A stretch of DNA of 64,000 bases, taken from Bactericera cockerelli. Taxonomy: Eukaryota > Arthropoda > Insecta > Hemiptera > Triozidae. The translations under genes were made by a program, and so were the position numbers. The stretch spans positions 17,036,551-17,100,550 of the forward strand of contig CM044955.1 in NCBI GenBank assembly GCA_024516035.1, given 5' to 3'. Of this stretch, positions 1 through 9,960 are shown one piece after another. The notes below the pieces were generated by a model that saw only the letters and a program-made list of their open reading frames with translations, did no database searches and was not told the origin of the DNA. Position 1 is the stretch's first letter; each line of letters begins with the position of its first letter.

Positions 1-40
1 TAGTTAAAGATCGACCCAAGAAGCATGAATTGAAAAACTA

Positions 41-1279
41 TTCAGTCATCTTGTAGGCTTTCTTAATTATTAGCGTCACCCTGTAGGTTCAGACAACAGC
101 AGACTTTCTTAATTATTAGCGTTATCCTGTAGGTTCAGACAACAGCAGACTTTCTTAATTATTAGCGTCACCCTGTAGATTCAGACAACAGCAGACTTTC
201 TTAATTATTAGCGTCATCCTGTAGGTTCAGACAACAGCAGACTTTGATAATTATTAGCGTCACCCTGTAGGTTCAGACAACAGCAGAGTTTCTTAATTAT
301 TAGATTCACCCTGTAGGTTCAGACGACACCAGAGTTTCTTAATTATTAGAGTCACCCTGTAGGTTTAGACGACACCAGAGTTTCTTAATTATTAGCGTCA
401 CCCTGTAGGTTCAGACAACAGCAGAGTTTCTTAATTATTAGATTCACCCTGTAGGTTCAGACGACACCAGAGTTTCTTAATTATTAGCGTCACCCTGTAG
501 GTTCAGACAACACCAGAGTTTCTTAATTATTAGAGTCACCCTGTAGGTTTAGACGACACCAGAGTTTCTTAATTATTAGAGTCACCCTGTAGGTTTAGAC
601 GACACCAGAGTTTCTTAATTATTAGCGTCACCCTGTAGGTTCAGACAACACCAGAGTTTCTTAATTATTAGAGTCACCCTGTAGGTTTAGACGACACCAG
701 AGTTTCTTAATTATTAGAGTCACCCTGTAGGTTCAGACAACACCAGAGTTTCTTAATTATTAGAGTCACCCTGTAGGTTTAGACGACACCAGAGTTTCTT
801 AATTATTAGAGTCACCCTGTAGGTTCAGACAACACCAGAGTTTCTTAATTATTAGAGTCACCCTGTAGGTTTAGACGACACCAGAGTTTCTTAATTATTA
901 GAGTCACCCTGTAGGTTCAGACAACACCAGAGTTTCTTAATTATTAGAGTCACCCTGTAGGTTTAGACGACACCAGAGTTTCTTAATTATTAGAGTCACC
1001 CTGTAGGTTCAGACGACAGCACAGTTTCTTATTTATTAGAGTCACCCTGTAGGTTCAGACGACACCAGAGTTTCTTAATTATTTATAGCGTCACCCTGTA
1101 GGTTCAGACAACACCAGAGTTCCTTAATTATTATAGATTCACCCTGTAGGTTCAGACGACAGCACAGTTTCTTATTTATTAGAGTCACCCTGTAGGTTCA
1201 GACGACAGCACAGTTTCTTAATTATTAGAGTCACCCTGTAGGTTCAGACGACACCAGAGTTCCTTAATTATTAGAGTCA
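41..1279. repeat. 46-bp minisatellite array, about 27 copies
   Basis: Successive units begin with TTTCTTAATTATTAG and continue through CACCCTGTAGG and CAGAC. Starts at 59 and 105 give a period of 46 bp, which then holds to the end of the array. The left edge is ragged and close to the window start, so the true array may be longer. Units differ at a few fixed sites: CAACAGCAGAC early, CAACACCAGAG or CGACACCAGAG in the middle, CGACAGCACAG near the right end. Between about 660 and 1000 two unit types alternate strictly, giving a 92-bp higher-order period. No reading frame of note runs through it. Confidence 0.97.
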
Positions 1280-1461
1280 TTATCATTAAAGTATAAATAT
1301 TACAAAGGACTCAGCAGTGGCGAGAATAAAGCTTGGAAATGTTCAATGTATTCACAGCAGCCTTCCTATTCTGTTGTCCAGAGATAATTCTGCAGAGAGG
1401 CCTTAAAAGAGTCAGGGAAAAAAAGAGGCCAAATTCGAAGATGGGATTTTTTTGGGTTTAT

Positions 1462-1580
1462 CGTCGCTTTCAACTTCATGGTCATATCACGATGGGGGTG
1501 TTAACCTCCAATCGCAGGAAACTCGTAAACCTGCCACCCATATTTACCTCACCCAGCCTCAGTTGGCCACGCTGCCTAAG
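1462..1580 (+). repeat. Dispersed repeat family R1, copy 1
   Basis: It begins CGTCGCTTTCAAC, continues TGGTCATATCACGA, then a GGGGGTGTTAACCTCC block, a CGCAGGAAACTCGTAAAC block and CTCACCCAGCCT. The same order of blocks recurs at about 24.3 kb on the plus strand and at about 61.7 kb on the minus strand, with partial copies at 21.1 kb (plus) and 34.9 kb (minus). No terminal repeats or coding frame were recognised, so the class is unknown. A 91-codon frame at 1333-1608 overlaps this repeat and is not credible as a gene. Confidence 0.75.
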
Positions 1581-1705
1581 ATATGATTACAAATTACAAC
1601 GAAGATAAGTGTAGACCGTTCCTGATTTGAGATGCTCCTCTATGATTTCGGGAAAGAACGACCTAAGGTACCTAGAGGGTCTTTCCTACCTGTTTATAGT
1701 GTTTA

Positions 1706-1900
1706 TTAAAAAAAAGTTATAAAGTTATCATATTTGTGTTTATCACCATATTGATATCAAAATTAATCAAACCCGAACACAATTAATCAAACCCGTCAAG
1801 GAAAAAAAAAACAATTTTTCCGATGCTTGGATTCGAACTACCTACCAACCTCCGGATTTGAGTACTACTGTCTTATCTATTAAGCTACTGAGGTCGGTCG
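1706..1900 (-). mobile_element. tRNA-derived SINE, family A (minus strand)
   Basis: Read on the minus strand, 1900 to about 1820 is a tRNA-like head. An A-box-like CCTCAGTAGCTTA is followed about 40 bases later by a B-box-like GTAGTTCGAATCC. The body then carries short blocks shared with the other family-A copies at 11.6 and 59.2 kb, including the reverse complement of TTATCATATTTGTGTT near 1727-1742. A 19-bp duplication containing ATTAATCAAACCCG occurs in the body at about 1760-1795. Family identity rests on comparison within this window. Confidence 0.8.
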
Positions 1901-3286
1901 GTTGTATTTATTTGTAATTATATTGATTGGAATTATTGTAAAGTAGTAATAATAATTCAGTACCTATCTGGGAGGGGTTGTCCCGCGAAACGCCCGTTTC
2001 GCTTGATAATGATAGTACTGGACTGATATGAATAAGGAATAGTTTTTTTTTTTAAAGAGATTGATATAAATAATGGACTACAGAAGGACCAGAAGGGAAG
2101 TTAACAAAAAATGGAAAAGCAAAAAATTCCGGAAAAAAGTGTAAAACAGACAAAGAAGAGACAGAATTTGAAGACGGTCATTTTGCCAAGCGAGACAAGA
2201 TAGCGAAAGGCGAACGTGATGGAGAGGAAGCAAGTAAGATACGAGATAAGGATAACAGAAAATAAGGAAAAAGAAAATTAGATAGAGAAAATGAGTGACC
2301 TTTACTGGATTTCAGTGGGAGGGATGGAACTGAGGATTAAGTTGAGTGGAAGAGGACGACGAGAGAAAATCCAAGAGAAATAAGATAGCATGAGGGCGGA
2401 GAGAGAGTTTGAGGAGGTTTGAAAAACAATACTAGACAGTAGATAAATTCTGGCTGAAGAAATTCATAGGTACATACAGGTAAGAAAACTGGCTATATGT
2501 ATATAGCTACGGAAGCATAACATGGGTGTGAAATGCGGGACTACAGACATAGACAAGTGAGAACAGAAAAATAGGGAGTAGGTAATAGAATGATAAAAAG
2601 TATGAGAGAAAGGAAGGATGTGAAAGGATTCAAAGTCCTGTGTGAGTCCTTCCTGAGCTTTTAAATAAATGCTCAGATTTGCTACATGCTCCAAGACCTC
2701 TAAGTTATTCATGCCGACTGTATTAACGCCTAATGTTTCCTTTGTCTTTTGATATATTTTATAGTCTAGGCTTAATTATAGCACGACCCGTCCTTGTGGC
2801 GTAGGCAGGGGCGGCCGGTGCTAAGGAGCTGCGGAACTGCAGCACCCCCAGACGAAAAAAAGAAGATCTTTTAAAACTCGTACACAATTATCTCACATTT
2901 CTAGAATAATTAATGCATAATTATTATGATTGGCATGGTAAACCAACTGAAAGTCTTTAGATACTGAAAGAGTTACCCTAATATAAATCCTATTTTAGTC
3001 TGGTTTATTTTAGTCAGCACCCCCAAAACATTTTCCCACCAGCCGCGCCTAGAATATGTAAAGGGGACCTAAACTTACCGAAGATTACACTTGCTTTCCT
3101 ATTAAATTTCCAGGAAATAATTGCTTTAGAGAGCTTCAAGCTTCAAAGGAAAGCTCGTTGATTGTATTTTAAGGTACGTGGGAGTGATCTCATACTGTCT
3201 TATTAGAAATCTATTAATTTACTATTAACACTTTGAATGCCCAAGCCAAATTTGTCAAGTTTCTGTACAGGCCCCAGTGTAAGACA
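1901..3286. other. Non-coding stretch, purine-rich in its first half
   Basis: About 2060-2450 is rich in A and G, with many GAAGA and AGAGA words. The remainder is ordinary AT-rich sequence. The 82-codon minus frame at 2464-2712 has no recognisable motif. A run near 2800-2860 and 3015-3050 (CGGCCGGTGC, CAGCACCCCC, CAGCCGCGCC) is more GC-rich than its surroundings and may be a decayed repeat. I see no gene. Confidence 0.5.
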
Positions 3287-3314
3287 TTTTTTTTTTTTTT
3301 TTTTTTTTTTTTTT
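3287..3314. repeat. Poly(T) run of 28
   Basis: An uninterrupted run of 28 T. It could be the poly(A) tail of a minus-strand retro-insertion, but I did not recognise an element next to it. Confidence 0.9.
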
Positions 3315-3746
3315 CAAAACTACTCTATTGTAGGTACCTACCTTATATTTATATCTAAAAATGATTCGAATAGGCTTAAGAATCCAAGAGTAATGCTAAA
3401 ATGCATACACCTAAGTCATAGGTATAGGAGTCACATAGTTACTGTGTCCATAATTCTCAGTGTTTTTTTTTTTTGTGTAAGCCTCATGTGAACTACCTAC
3501 AGGGCCTCTTTTCATTTTGGCGTGTAAGTCATAAATGATTTACGTGGCACTCAAAGTGTTACAGATTTACATCTGGAAATTTCTGATATACATAGGTAGG
3601 TACCTACTTCTGATTGATCTTTTGTTCAAGTTAGTTCAATGGTAGATATTTGAAACATTCCTCGTACTTTAATCTAATAAGCTTTAACAAAATGAACAGC
3701 CATCTAATACACGTCAAGCTTTTAGCCAATTTATGAGAGCTATGAA

Positions 3747-3821
3747 AGTTCCAAGTATGGAACGAGTAGTTCCAAGTATAGATTGAAGAGTTCCAAGTAT
3801 AGAATGAAGAGTTCCAAGTAG
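3747..3821. repeat. 21-bp tandem repeat, four copies
   Basis: The word AGTTCCAAGTA starts at 3747, 3768, 3789 and 3810, exactly 21 bp apart. The rest of the unit resembles TAGAATGAAG with small changes. It is a short minisatellite with no evident function. Confidence 0.92.
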
Positions 3822-3962
3822 GTACGTATGTAACGAAAAGTTTGTTTCCAGTAACAATAACAAATCGCTCTATCCATTTTACTTAGTATTTTCCACCAAT
3901 TTTGTACCAGTTATTAGTTAACCAAAAAATGTAAGGGTCGCTCAAAGGGAAAAGCCACTTAC

Positions 3963-4148
3963 CTTGAGCTGGACTCGGCCAAGTTTTCCATGGGGAGGAT
4001 GTTGCTAGCGGAGCAGAGACCAAAGCGGCGAAGAGAGAACTGTATGGCGTGGCGGAGCACAGCTGTAATGTGGTCTCGGTAGGGGCTCGCAAGGAAATGA
4101 ATGAGAGCTAGCGAAAGGATGGACCTCTATGCCACTCTTCTATTTATC
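3963..4148 (-). other. Speculative first exon: 5' leader, ATG and splice donor
   Basis: On the minus strand a patch more GC-rich than its flanks leads into CCCATGG, a good insect start context, with the ATG at 3991-3989. It encodes MENLAESSS before a consensus donor, AAG|GTAAGTGG, with the exon ending at 3963 after 29 coding bases. A TATA-like GATAAATAG lies upstream at about 4141-4149. What is seen is start, short open frame and donor. That they form a real first exon is inference. Against it, no downstream exon was identified and the peptide is too short for homology. The whole 69-codon minus frame here (4092-3883) is an alternative reading with no known motif. Confidence 0.22.
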
Positions 4149-4157
4149 TAGGTGTCC

Positions 4158-4228
4158 TACAACCTTTTTTTCCGGTTTAACGGCGCTTTAACAAGGCGGT
4201 AGGCCTGTCGTTCACGCCGTAGAACCTT
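4158..4228 (-). repeat. Possible 3' UTR fragment of a non-LTR element
   Basis: Read on the minus strand it contains ACGGCGTGAACGACA and GTTAAAGCGCCGTTAAACC, followed by an A-rich tail. This resembles the DNA just downstream of the ribonuclease-H relic at 25.75 kb (ACGGTGTGAATGACC, GTTAAAGCACC). The similarity is short, and no ribonuclease-H frame precedes it here, so the assignment is tentative. Confidence 0.38.
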
Positions 4229-4364
4229 AGTTAGTGTCCTATGAATCGTTTTCTTGCAGGTCCTCAGTAGCAGTCAATATGGGACATAATTTGAGACGAG
4301 CTGAAGAGCTTAGAAATTGACATTTTGACTGAATCATTTCTCGATCTTCGCTTGCTTCTTTCCC

Positions 4365-4580
4365 TAACCTATTTGGGGTTGGCATTGGTCAACCTCTTCC
4401 TCATGGTTGAGGTTGATTAGATGATTAGTTCTGACACTCCTACTTTCACATTTTACGGCTGCGTGCCCTTTCTAACGCCAACCTTGTTAAACCGCCAATG
4501 ATTTGTGCTATTGACTTTTGGTCCTTCGCAACATGATGTATCAATCATCACCAGTAATCACAAGATCTACTACACAATCA
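4365..4580 (+). repeat. Dispersed repeat families R2 and R3, adjacent
   Basis: 4365-4510 contains CCCTAACCTATTTGGGGTTGG and TTTTACGGCTGCGTGCCC. The second block recurs at about 21.77 kb (plus) and 52.6 kb (minus). 4517-4568 (GTCCTTCGCAACATGATG, then ATCACAAGATCTAC) matches 8006-8055 closely. No coding capacity or termini were recognised. Confidence 0.65.
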
Positions 4581-4698
4581 GTCTCTTTGACGACTCCAGC
4601 AAGATAAATATCGAACCATACTAAACTACTGTAAATCACAAAGCCCAGGGTATTTACCTACTGTATCACACTAACTAACATAGCTAAACCCAGTAATT

Positions 4699-5400
4699 TT
4701 AAATTTGAATGGAAATTCCTTTTTTAATGAAGATGACATGTTCTGTCAACTGTACGACAATGCCTGTCCCGCTAAAAATTGCCTGTGATTCATCGCTGGA
4801 ACTATTATTTTTGGAGAGCTGACTAAAGTTTACTTTAATATTGTAGTTTACATACATAGGTACTAATTCAGAGTTATCCATTCGTGTGAAATTTGAACTT
4901 TAAATTTAGTTGAATTAAAACTATCCCCAAATTAAATACATGTGTGAGACATACGTATATGTAATAGGTCAGTAGGTATCCATCTTAATTTCAACACTAT
5001 AGGTAGGTATCTGATGTAATATATCACATAATTATATAAAAACTTTAAATTATATACTTTAACTTATTTCTGAAACACATCTAAATCTGCTGAATATCTA
5101 ATTTTAATCAAGAAAACTGTACCAGAGTTCGGTATCCGTCAACATCCAACTCCTGTAGGCATCTAGCTGGGGCCCTACTGTAACACACGAACAAACTAAA
5201 ATCATTTTAGCTCGTTGAATATACTCGTACATCAGTTTTCGTAAGAGCGCAATGTCTAGAAAGGTTAGGATATGGTGGATGACATTAGATAATTATTTTA
5301 TCCCTTTTGTGATGTTGGTTACCTACTTCTAATATTTGGAGTATCTGTGAGTTTTTTCAACGCATTGAGTGTGAAATTCCTGTTTCAAATGTCTCAAATA
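4699..5400. other. AT-rich stretch without a recognised feature
   Basis: Sequence is ordinary for the window, with scattered TAGGTA/TACCTA words. The 60-codon minus frame at 4699-4881 has no motif. I see nothing else here. Confidence 0.5.
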
Positions 5401-5424
5401 ACCTTTGATGTTATAAAGACATTA

Positions 5425-5604
5425 AGGGCCAAATTATAAATCAGGATTAAAGTTCAGATCGGACAGATCCTCCCTCGAGTCGGAGTTTCAACCAATCGTA
5501 ATGGGACTGTGTAAATAAATGAAGCATACTATACACAGAGTATCTAGGTTTTAGTCTATAGACGGGTTTGAGGGACAGACTGGGTTATCTTAACTTTAAT
5601 CTTC
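5425..5604. mobile_element. MITE-like element 1, right end missing
   Basis: The left end GGGCCAAATTATAAATCAGG closely matches the left end of the element at 5608. Its inner part, GATTAAAGTTCAGAT and onward to CTCGAGTC, is roughly mirrored by GACGGGTTTGAGGG ... AACTTTAATC at about 5562-5600. The two arms can therefore fold on each other. The terminal 25 or so bases expected on the right are absent, and element 2 begins at that point. I infer a short inverted-repeat element truncated at or near the insertion of its relative. Confidence 0.6.
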
Positions 5605-5757
5605 TTAGGGCCGAATTATAAAACAGGATTGGATTTAATCCAAGTGGAGGCTATCCTTAAACTCACGCTATAGTTCGTAGTGATTGGTTGAAAATTCCAA
5701 TATAAGGGCGTGTCAGGCGTGGATAAACTTTAATGCTGTTTCATAATGTGGCCCTTA
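5605..5757. mobile_element. MITE-like element 2 with TTA target duplication
   Basis: 5608-5754 is a 147-bp element. The left end GGGCCGAATTATAAAACAG and the reverse complement of the right end, GGGCCACATTATGAAACAG, agree at 16 of 19 positions, with further pairing inward. TTA occurs immediately outside both ends (5605-5607, 5755-5757). A 3-bp TWA target duplication is characteristic of the PIF/Harbinger superfamily, so a non-autonomous relative of that group is a reasonable inference. There is no transposase frame. Confidence 0.68.
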
Positions 5758-6076
5758 GAAACAAAAATCTATATTACCTTCTCTTGTCGGATCTACTCAT
5801 TTGGACGGAACCCCCAGGAGCATTGGTTATTACACGGCCATTCATATGGCTCAGTAGGTTCACATGTAATTGCACGCGTCGCAATGAGCATAGTTTTACC
5901 ATAATAGTTCAGCTAGTGTATTGTGGCCGGGGAGTTATCATTGCTCAACTTATCTAGAACCAGGCAGAATTGAGAGCAGTGTGGCCACCACACGAACACA
6001 TGAAGTTTCAGTCCAAAGTCCTGGTCTTATATTATTCATTGCGTCATGTTGAATTCCACATCCACAATAGTTTAAT

Positions 6077-6345
6077 TCCAATCTATGGAATGAAGTCCAC
6101 AACAATAACAAACTAAAAAAAATCAAACCTACTGCTGATTTGTGGAATTCAAGCCATAGATCGAAAAGATTCGAAGAAGTTGTTATATCCAGAATGAGAA
6201 TATAGGTCATACTTTCATTACCGATAGCCACCTGTTCAAAAAGGAACCCCCTCCCCTTTGTCAATGTAGTGTTGTCCTTACGGTTGCACACCTCCTTGAA
6301 TGCTCTATCTTTGCTCCTGCCCGTACCAGAGGTAGGCCCCAACAT
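6077..6345 (+). pseudogene. Non-LTR retrotransposon C-terminal ribonuclease-H relic, frameshifted
   Basis: The plus strand encodes a stretch with the features of the end of Jockey/CR1-like ORF2 proteins. It starts around TGG at 6086, with NNKLKKIKP and LWNSSHRSKR, then VVISRMRI up to 6202. Two extra bases (6203-6204) shift the frame, after which GHTFITDSHLFKKEPPPL follows, then a CxC pair and VLTVAHLLECSIF. The motif RIGHT is split by the shift. The relative at 25.5 kb keeps this motif intact. It is a 5'-truncated, dead copy. The long minus-strand frame at 5950-6393 is its antisense and not a gene. A SINE abuts its right side. Confidence 0.78.
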
Positions 6346-6365
6346 CCAAAGTACAGAGCCGAAAA

Positions 6366-6434
6366 AATCCGCCGGGATTCGAACCCGGGTCACCTGGAGT
6401 GCAAGCCGAGCATGCTACCGCTAAGCCAAGGTGA
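6366..6434 (-). mobile_element. tRNA-derived SINE head, family B (minus strand)
   Basis: The minus strand reads GTCACCTTGGCTTAGCGG (a near-perfect A box) and, after about 30 bases, CCGGGTTCGAATCCCGG (a B box in a 5-bp T-stem). The 3' acceptor half does not pair with GTCACCT, and the D and anticodon stems are poor. It is therefore a tRNA-like pol III promoter of a SINE rather than a functional tRNA gene. Its body probably runs leftward to about 6340, against the retrotransposon relic. Confidence 0.72.
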
Positions 6435-6527
6435 CTACTCGATAGAGGGAAATAGAGAGGATTAGATCAGTGCTAAAATGCTCGCTTACCATAATAATAA
6501 TACTTTTTGGTGGCAGGCAGACGAAGT

Positions 6528-6694
6528 CAATGTTCAAAGCATTTTCTACCACCTAACTATTCTTATTATCATGTTGTCACAAACTCAAATTATAATGAGG
6601 AAAAATTCATGCACTGGGCGGGATTCAAACCAACGGATCCTTATGTTACCTGGATTACCCGACTAGCGCGTTAACCACTCGCCTACCAGTGCAC
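6528..6694 (-). mobile_element. tRNA-derived SINE, family C (minus strand)
   Basis: On the minus strand the head (6694-6609) begins GTGCACTGGTAGGCGAGTGG. It reaches a B box at GGTTTGAATCCCGCC and closes with AGTGCAT, which pairs with the start. The long middle resembles a class-II tRNA (Leu or Ser type) with a variable arm, though this is inference. The body continues to 6528 and ends with the reverse complement of TGTTCAAAGCATTTTCTACC. A second copy, interrupted, lies at 12235-12622. Confidence 0.78.
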
Positions 6695-6699
6695 ATACC

Positions 6700-7650
6700 C
6701 AGGTTCAAACCCCAGAACCGACAAAGGGACACCATTTGCGTGCGCTCGCGTTGACTTAGCACCTAAATGGGAAGTTTTATGTCACTTCTCTCTTATGAGA
6801 GGAGAGAAAGGATGGAGTCTAAATTAGGCTAACGATAGTAAGAAGTAAAACGGCTGTGAAAGACTCGTCTTGGAAAAATAACCATCATCATTATGATCAT
6901 CATTTCCTTTCGAAATTGTATAACTATAGAGCTTTCTCTTTTGCTCATATCATTCCGAAATAGAAAATAGAGAGAGCAAGGGATATAGAAAAAGACCAGT
7001 CTACCAGTTTTTAAATACCTATTATGAGATACTAATACTTACCTTTTCATTTCTATGTTTACAGGTAACGTAGAGAAAGCGGGTGCATAAAAGCAGGAGC
7101 TACTGCTGTATTCAAGAAAAGCCAGAGAAGATATTAGAGTGATGTGAGAATAGGTGAAATTTTAATGTTTTATATGCAATATTATGTAAATTGTTTTTTA
7201 ACAGACCTGACAAAGAGCTATTCCAATATTTTGTGCTATACGCGTTATAGGAAAATTCTGTAAATAATTCAACATATGTGAGAAACAGTGGAATCTAAGA
7301 GACTCTCTATAAGATATCTGAATGTTTCAAACTAAGGTACAACTGTAGAAACTTTCCTTTACAACTTTACATGTAAATAGATATTATGTAATGTGAATAT
7401 GCTACCTATCTAGAATCGTTGATACCAAATAGCTATCGGTAAGTTCAAGTTGAGGATAAAAATGGAACAAAAAACTTTTATCCATTTTGTTATAGCTGTT
7501 TTTCTATGCAAAAACTTGAAACATGAATTCTCTGGCTATATTTCTACTTCCCTTTTTGCACTTTTTATTTTTGAATCTATCGAACATTTTTTTCAGCAAC
7601 CCTGAAGAAGAAATTTTGTCTATTTTATATAGGTTTAGTGTTTTATAGTT
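6700..7650. other. AT-rich stretch without a recognised gene
   Basis: Ordinary AT-rich sequence with a purine-rich patch near 6785-6835. I find no splice-flanked frame or repeat shared with the rest of the window. Confidence 0.5.
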
Positions 7651-7660
7651 TAGTGTGCCC

Positions 7661-7820
7661 ACCGACCTCAGTAGCTTGATGGATCAGGCGGTGGACTTGT
7701 AACCTGGAGGTCGGTGGTTCAAGTACCGGTTTCAGTGAAGATTCAATAAAGCTAGTTTGAGTAGTTTTGACAACACGAAATTGATTAGGTAACACAAATA
7801 TGATAACTAAAAAATAAAAT
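7661..7820 (+). mobile_element. tRNA-derived SINE, family A (plus strand)
   Basis: The head starts ACCGACCTCAGTAGCTTGAT with the A box, then GGCGGTGGACTTGTAACC, and the B box GGTTCAAGTACC at about 7715. The body contains GTTTGAGTAGTTTTGACA and ends with AACACAAATATGATAACT, the complement of the tail seen in minus-strand copies. An A-rich end follows. This is one of the better preserved family-A copies in the window. Confidence 0.85.
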
Positions 7821-8004
7821 AGTTTTGTGCGTACGAGTCTTCAAATTCAAAGTCTATTGTTGAAATTTTGTCACTGCAGAGGATTGAACCTATGAGTATC
7901 TGATAAAATAAACTACTGCGAGGTGTAAATAGCAAGAACCAAGGCAGAAAAGCACACCACATGATGAGGTGTTTCAGAAGTTCTCCCAGCAGAAACCTGC
8001 CGTC

Positions 8005-8065
8005 AGTCCTTCGCAAGATGATGTATCAATCATGAGCAATCACAAGATCTACCTCCTCACAATCT
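8005..8065 (+). repeat. Dispersed repeat R3, second copy
   Basis: GTCCTTCGCAAGATGATGTA and ATCACAAGATCTAC repeat the block at 4517-4568 with a 3-base gap and few substitutions. The flanks differ. The element type is unknown. Confidence 0.7.
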
Positions 8066-8069
8066 GGCG

Positions 8070-9190
8070 AAAAACTTTCAGAAAGCGCTACTGACAAAAT
8101 ATATTTATTTATGGACGTAAGTTTGAAATTTATGCGCCCAGACGTGGTGACATAACGTTGAGAGTAGCACACATAAATAGGTCGGCATTATATTATTCTG
8201 TTTACATTATGATGTTTGCCGTACCCAAGTGAAATATGGTTCGAATGTCGCCTTATTTTCTAGTCGACTTTTTTCGCCGCTTCCCCTCTTCCATCACTCT
8301 CCCTCCCCTCTCGCTTTCTTTTAATTTACCTGTCATTCAGCTTGCGCTGATATGAAAACCAAGTTTTCAATTTTGATTACAAAAAATAATGTGACGTCTG
8401 AGAAGAGGAAAACGCCAACTTGATAAAATGCGAAGAGCGAAAAGTTTTCCAACACAACAGTAAATAAATTGAATTGTAAATTTTTTCTTCTCCTATCGTC
8501 ACCGCGGGCGCAAGTTCCTCACATTGCTTGATCATGTTTCTTTTATTCATTTTTCTTTTTATTTCCTTCTTCAATTGGGCACTTTATCCAATATTATATG
8601 GTCGTTCGTGCCGTTCCTCATGTTTTATACGAGGTGAAGGATGTTTAAACTTTTCAGAAATGCCATCAAAGAGTCCACATCACTGGTAGAGTTCGTCAAG
8701 GATGATCTAGGGTCAAGGGATAGGCGACATGCATCATAGATCTGACATTCATTTACAATTTGACGAACAGGACAGGGGATCACCACAGATACACAGGACG
8801 AGTGGTTTTGGTGAACATGAAAGAGTGGGTTAGTCTTGTGTGAAATATTCCGAGTTATTCATTTTCATAGTAGCCACGTGCCGTACTATGACAATGGCCT
8901 AACCTCTTTATAATGTCTTGTAAATTCTGTGGTATGTATTGGTAATAGAAAACGCCGAATAGGTAGATAACTAGATAAATAGTCAAGAGATTTGAGATTT
9001 ATTTTGGTTTATTTTACAAAAAATTCATCCCTTTCTCGATAGAAACTCACTAAGCTCATTATTTGTGTAAAAAACCATGCAAATAGATATAGGGATAAGT
9101 TTAACTTTACTTCAATATTACCATGTGGATTCTGATGTCCAATAAAGTATACAAATGAGGTAGTATTTAAAAGGTAGAGGTCAGAAGATA
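8070..9190. other. AT-rich stretch without a recognised gene
   Basis: Contains a pyrimidine-rich patch at about 8280-8335 and short frames on both strands with no motif. Nothing else stands out. Confidence 0.5.
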
Positions 9191-9194
9191 GCAA

Positions 9195-9470
9195 AGAGAA
9201 AAGAGAATGAGAGAAAGCCAGCGAAAATATGATGAAGAGAAAAAAATACTTAGAGAGAGAAAGAGAAAAAAGGACATAGAGAGAGAAAGAGAAAAAAGGA
9301 TACAGAGAGAGAGAGAGAGAAAAAAAAAAGAGAAAAAAGGATATAGAGAGAGAGAGAAGGAGAAAGAGAAAAAAGGACACAGAGAGAGTAAGAGAAGATA
9401 AAAAAGGACAGAGAGAGACAGATAGAGTTATAGAGAAAAAAGAAGAGAAATAGAAAAAGAGAGCTCAATC
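9195..9470. repeat. (GA)-rich purine microsatellite tract
   Basis: The plus strand is almost pure A and G, with repeated AGAGAGA and GAGAAAAAAGGA words in a loose period of 20-30 bp. Overlapping frames on both strands read as arginine/lysine/glutamate runs or as leucine/serine/phenylalanine runs. That is what such a tract gives by composition, so they are not genes. Confidence 0.93.
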
Positions 9471-9570
9471 AGGATATTTTTCCTCTCTCACATCTCCTAA
9501 GACTTCTTATGCACACTCCTTGGTTCTCTACCTCCCTTAATCATAGCTTTACATAAACGTGAACAAACAT

Positions 9571-9780
9571 AATATATTCCTAGCAGATTTATACAGGATG
9601 ACTTTCGGAACACACATATATTTCCAGAATTATACAGGGTAATGTTTAGAACAAAGTATCATAATACCTACCTACCCATATTCCTAAGGTTACATAAATA
9701 TCTGGGTACTGTCCAGAAAAGAACACAGTAAAAATATATTCCTAGCAGATTTATGCAGGATGACTTTCAGCACACACACA
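9571..9780. repeat. Direct repeat pair of about 40 bp
   Basis: TATATTCCTAGCAGATTTAT followed by ACAGGATGACTTTCGG at about 9573-9608 recurs with few changes at about 9735-9771. The copies are separated by about 160 bp. A related ATACAGGGTAATG lies between them. It may be a local duplication inside a degraded element. Confidence 0.8.
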
Positions 9781-9960
9781 AGTTATTTCTAGAACAATTC
9801 AAAATAGCTGTCAACAAAGTCAAAACAGCCATGATGATCGTAAACATTCCTAACGGATCACAACCACCAGAAGAAATAAAAGAAGAAATTTTTCTATGAC
9901 AAAGCACAAGCTGTTCCGAGAAGATGTTTCTTATTAACGTTCCTCGAAAAGTTTCTTCAA

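Noticed and set aside
41..1279. CRISPR array
   Set aside because: There are no unique spacers; whole units repeat head to tail in a eukaryotic setting.
5950..6393. 147-codon minus-strand frame
   Set aside because: It is antisense to a retrotransposon ribonuclease-H relic and runs into a SINE head; its start MTRVRIP derives from the SINE's B box.
6366..6434. Functional tRNA gene on the minus strand
   Set aside because: T-arm is perfect, but the acceptor ends are not complementary.
9009..9468. Several overlapping frames rich in Leu/Ser/Phe or Arg/Lys/Glu
   Set aside because: They follow directly from a (GA)n purine tract; both strands are open together.
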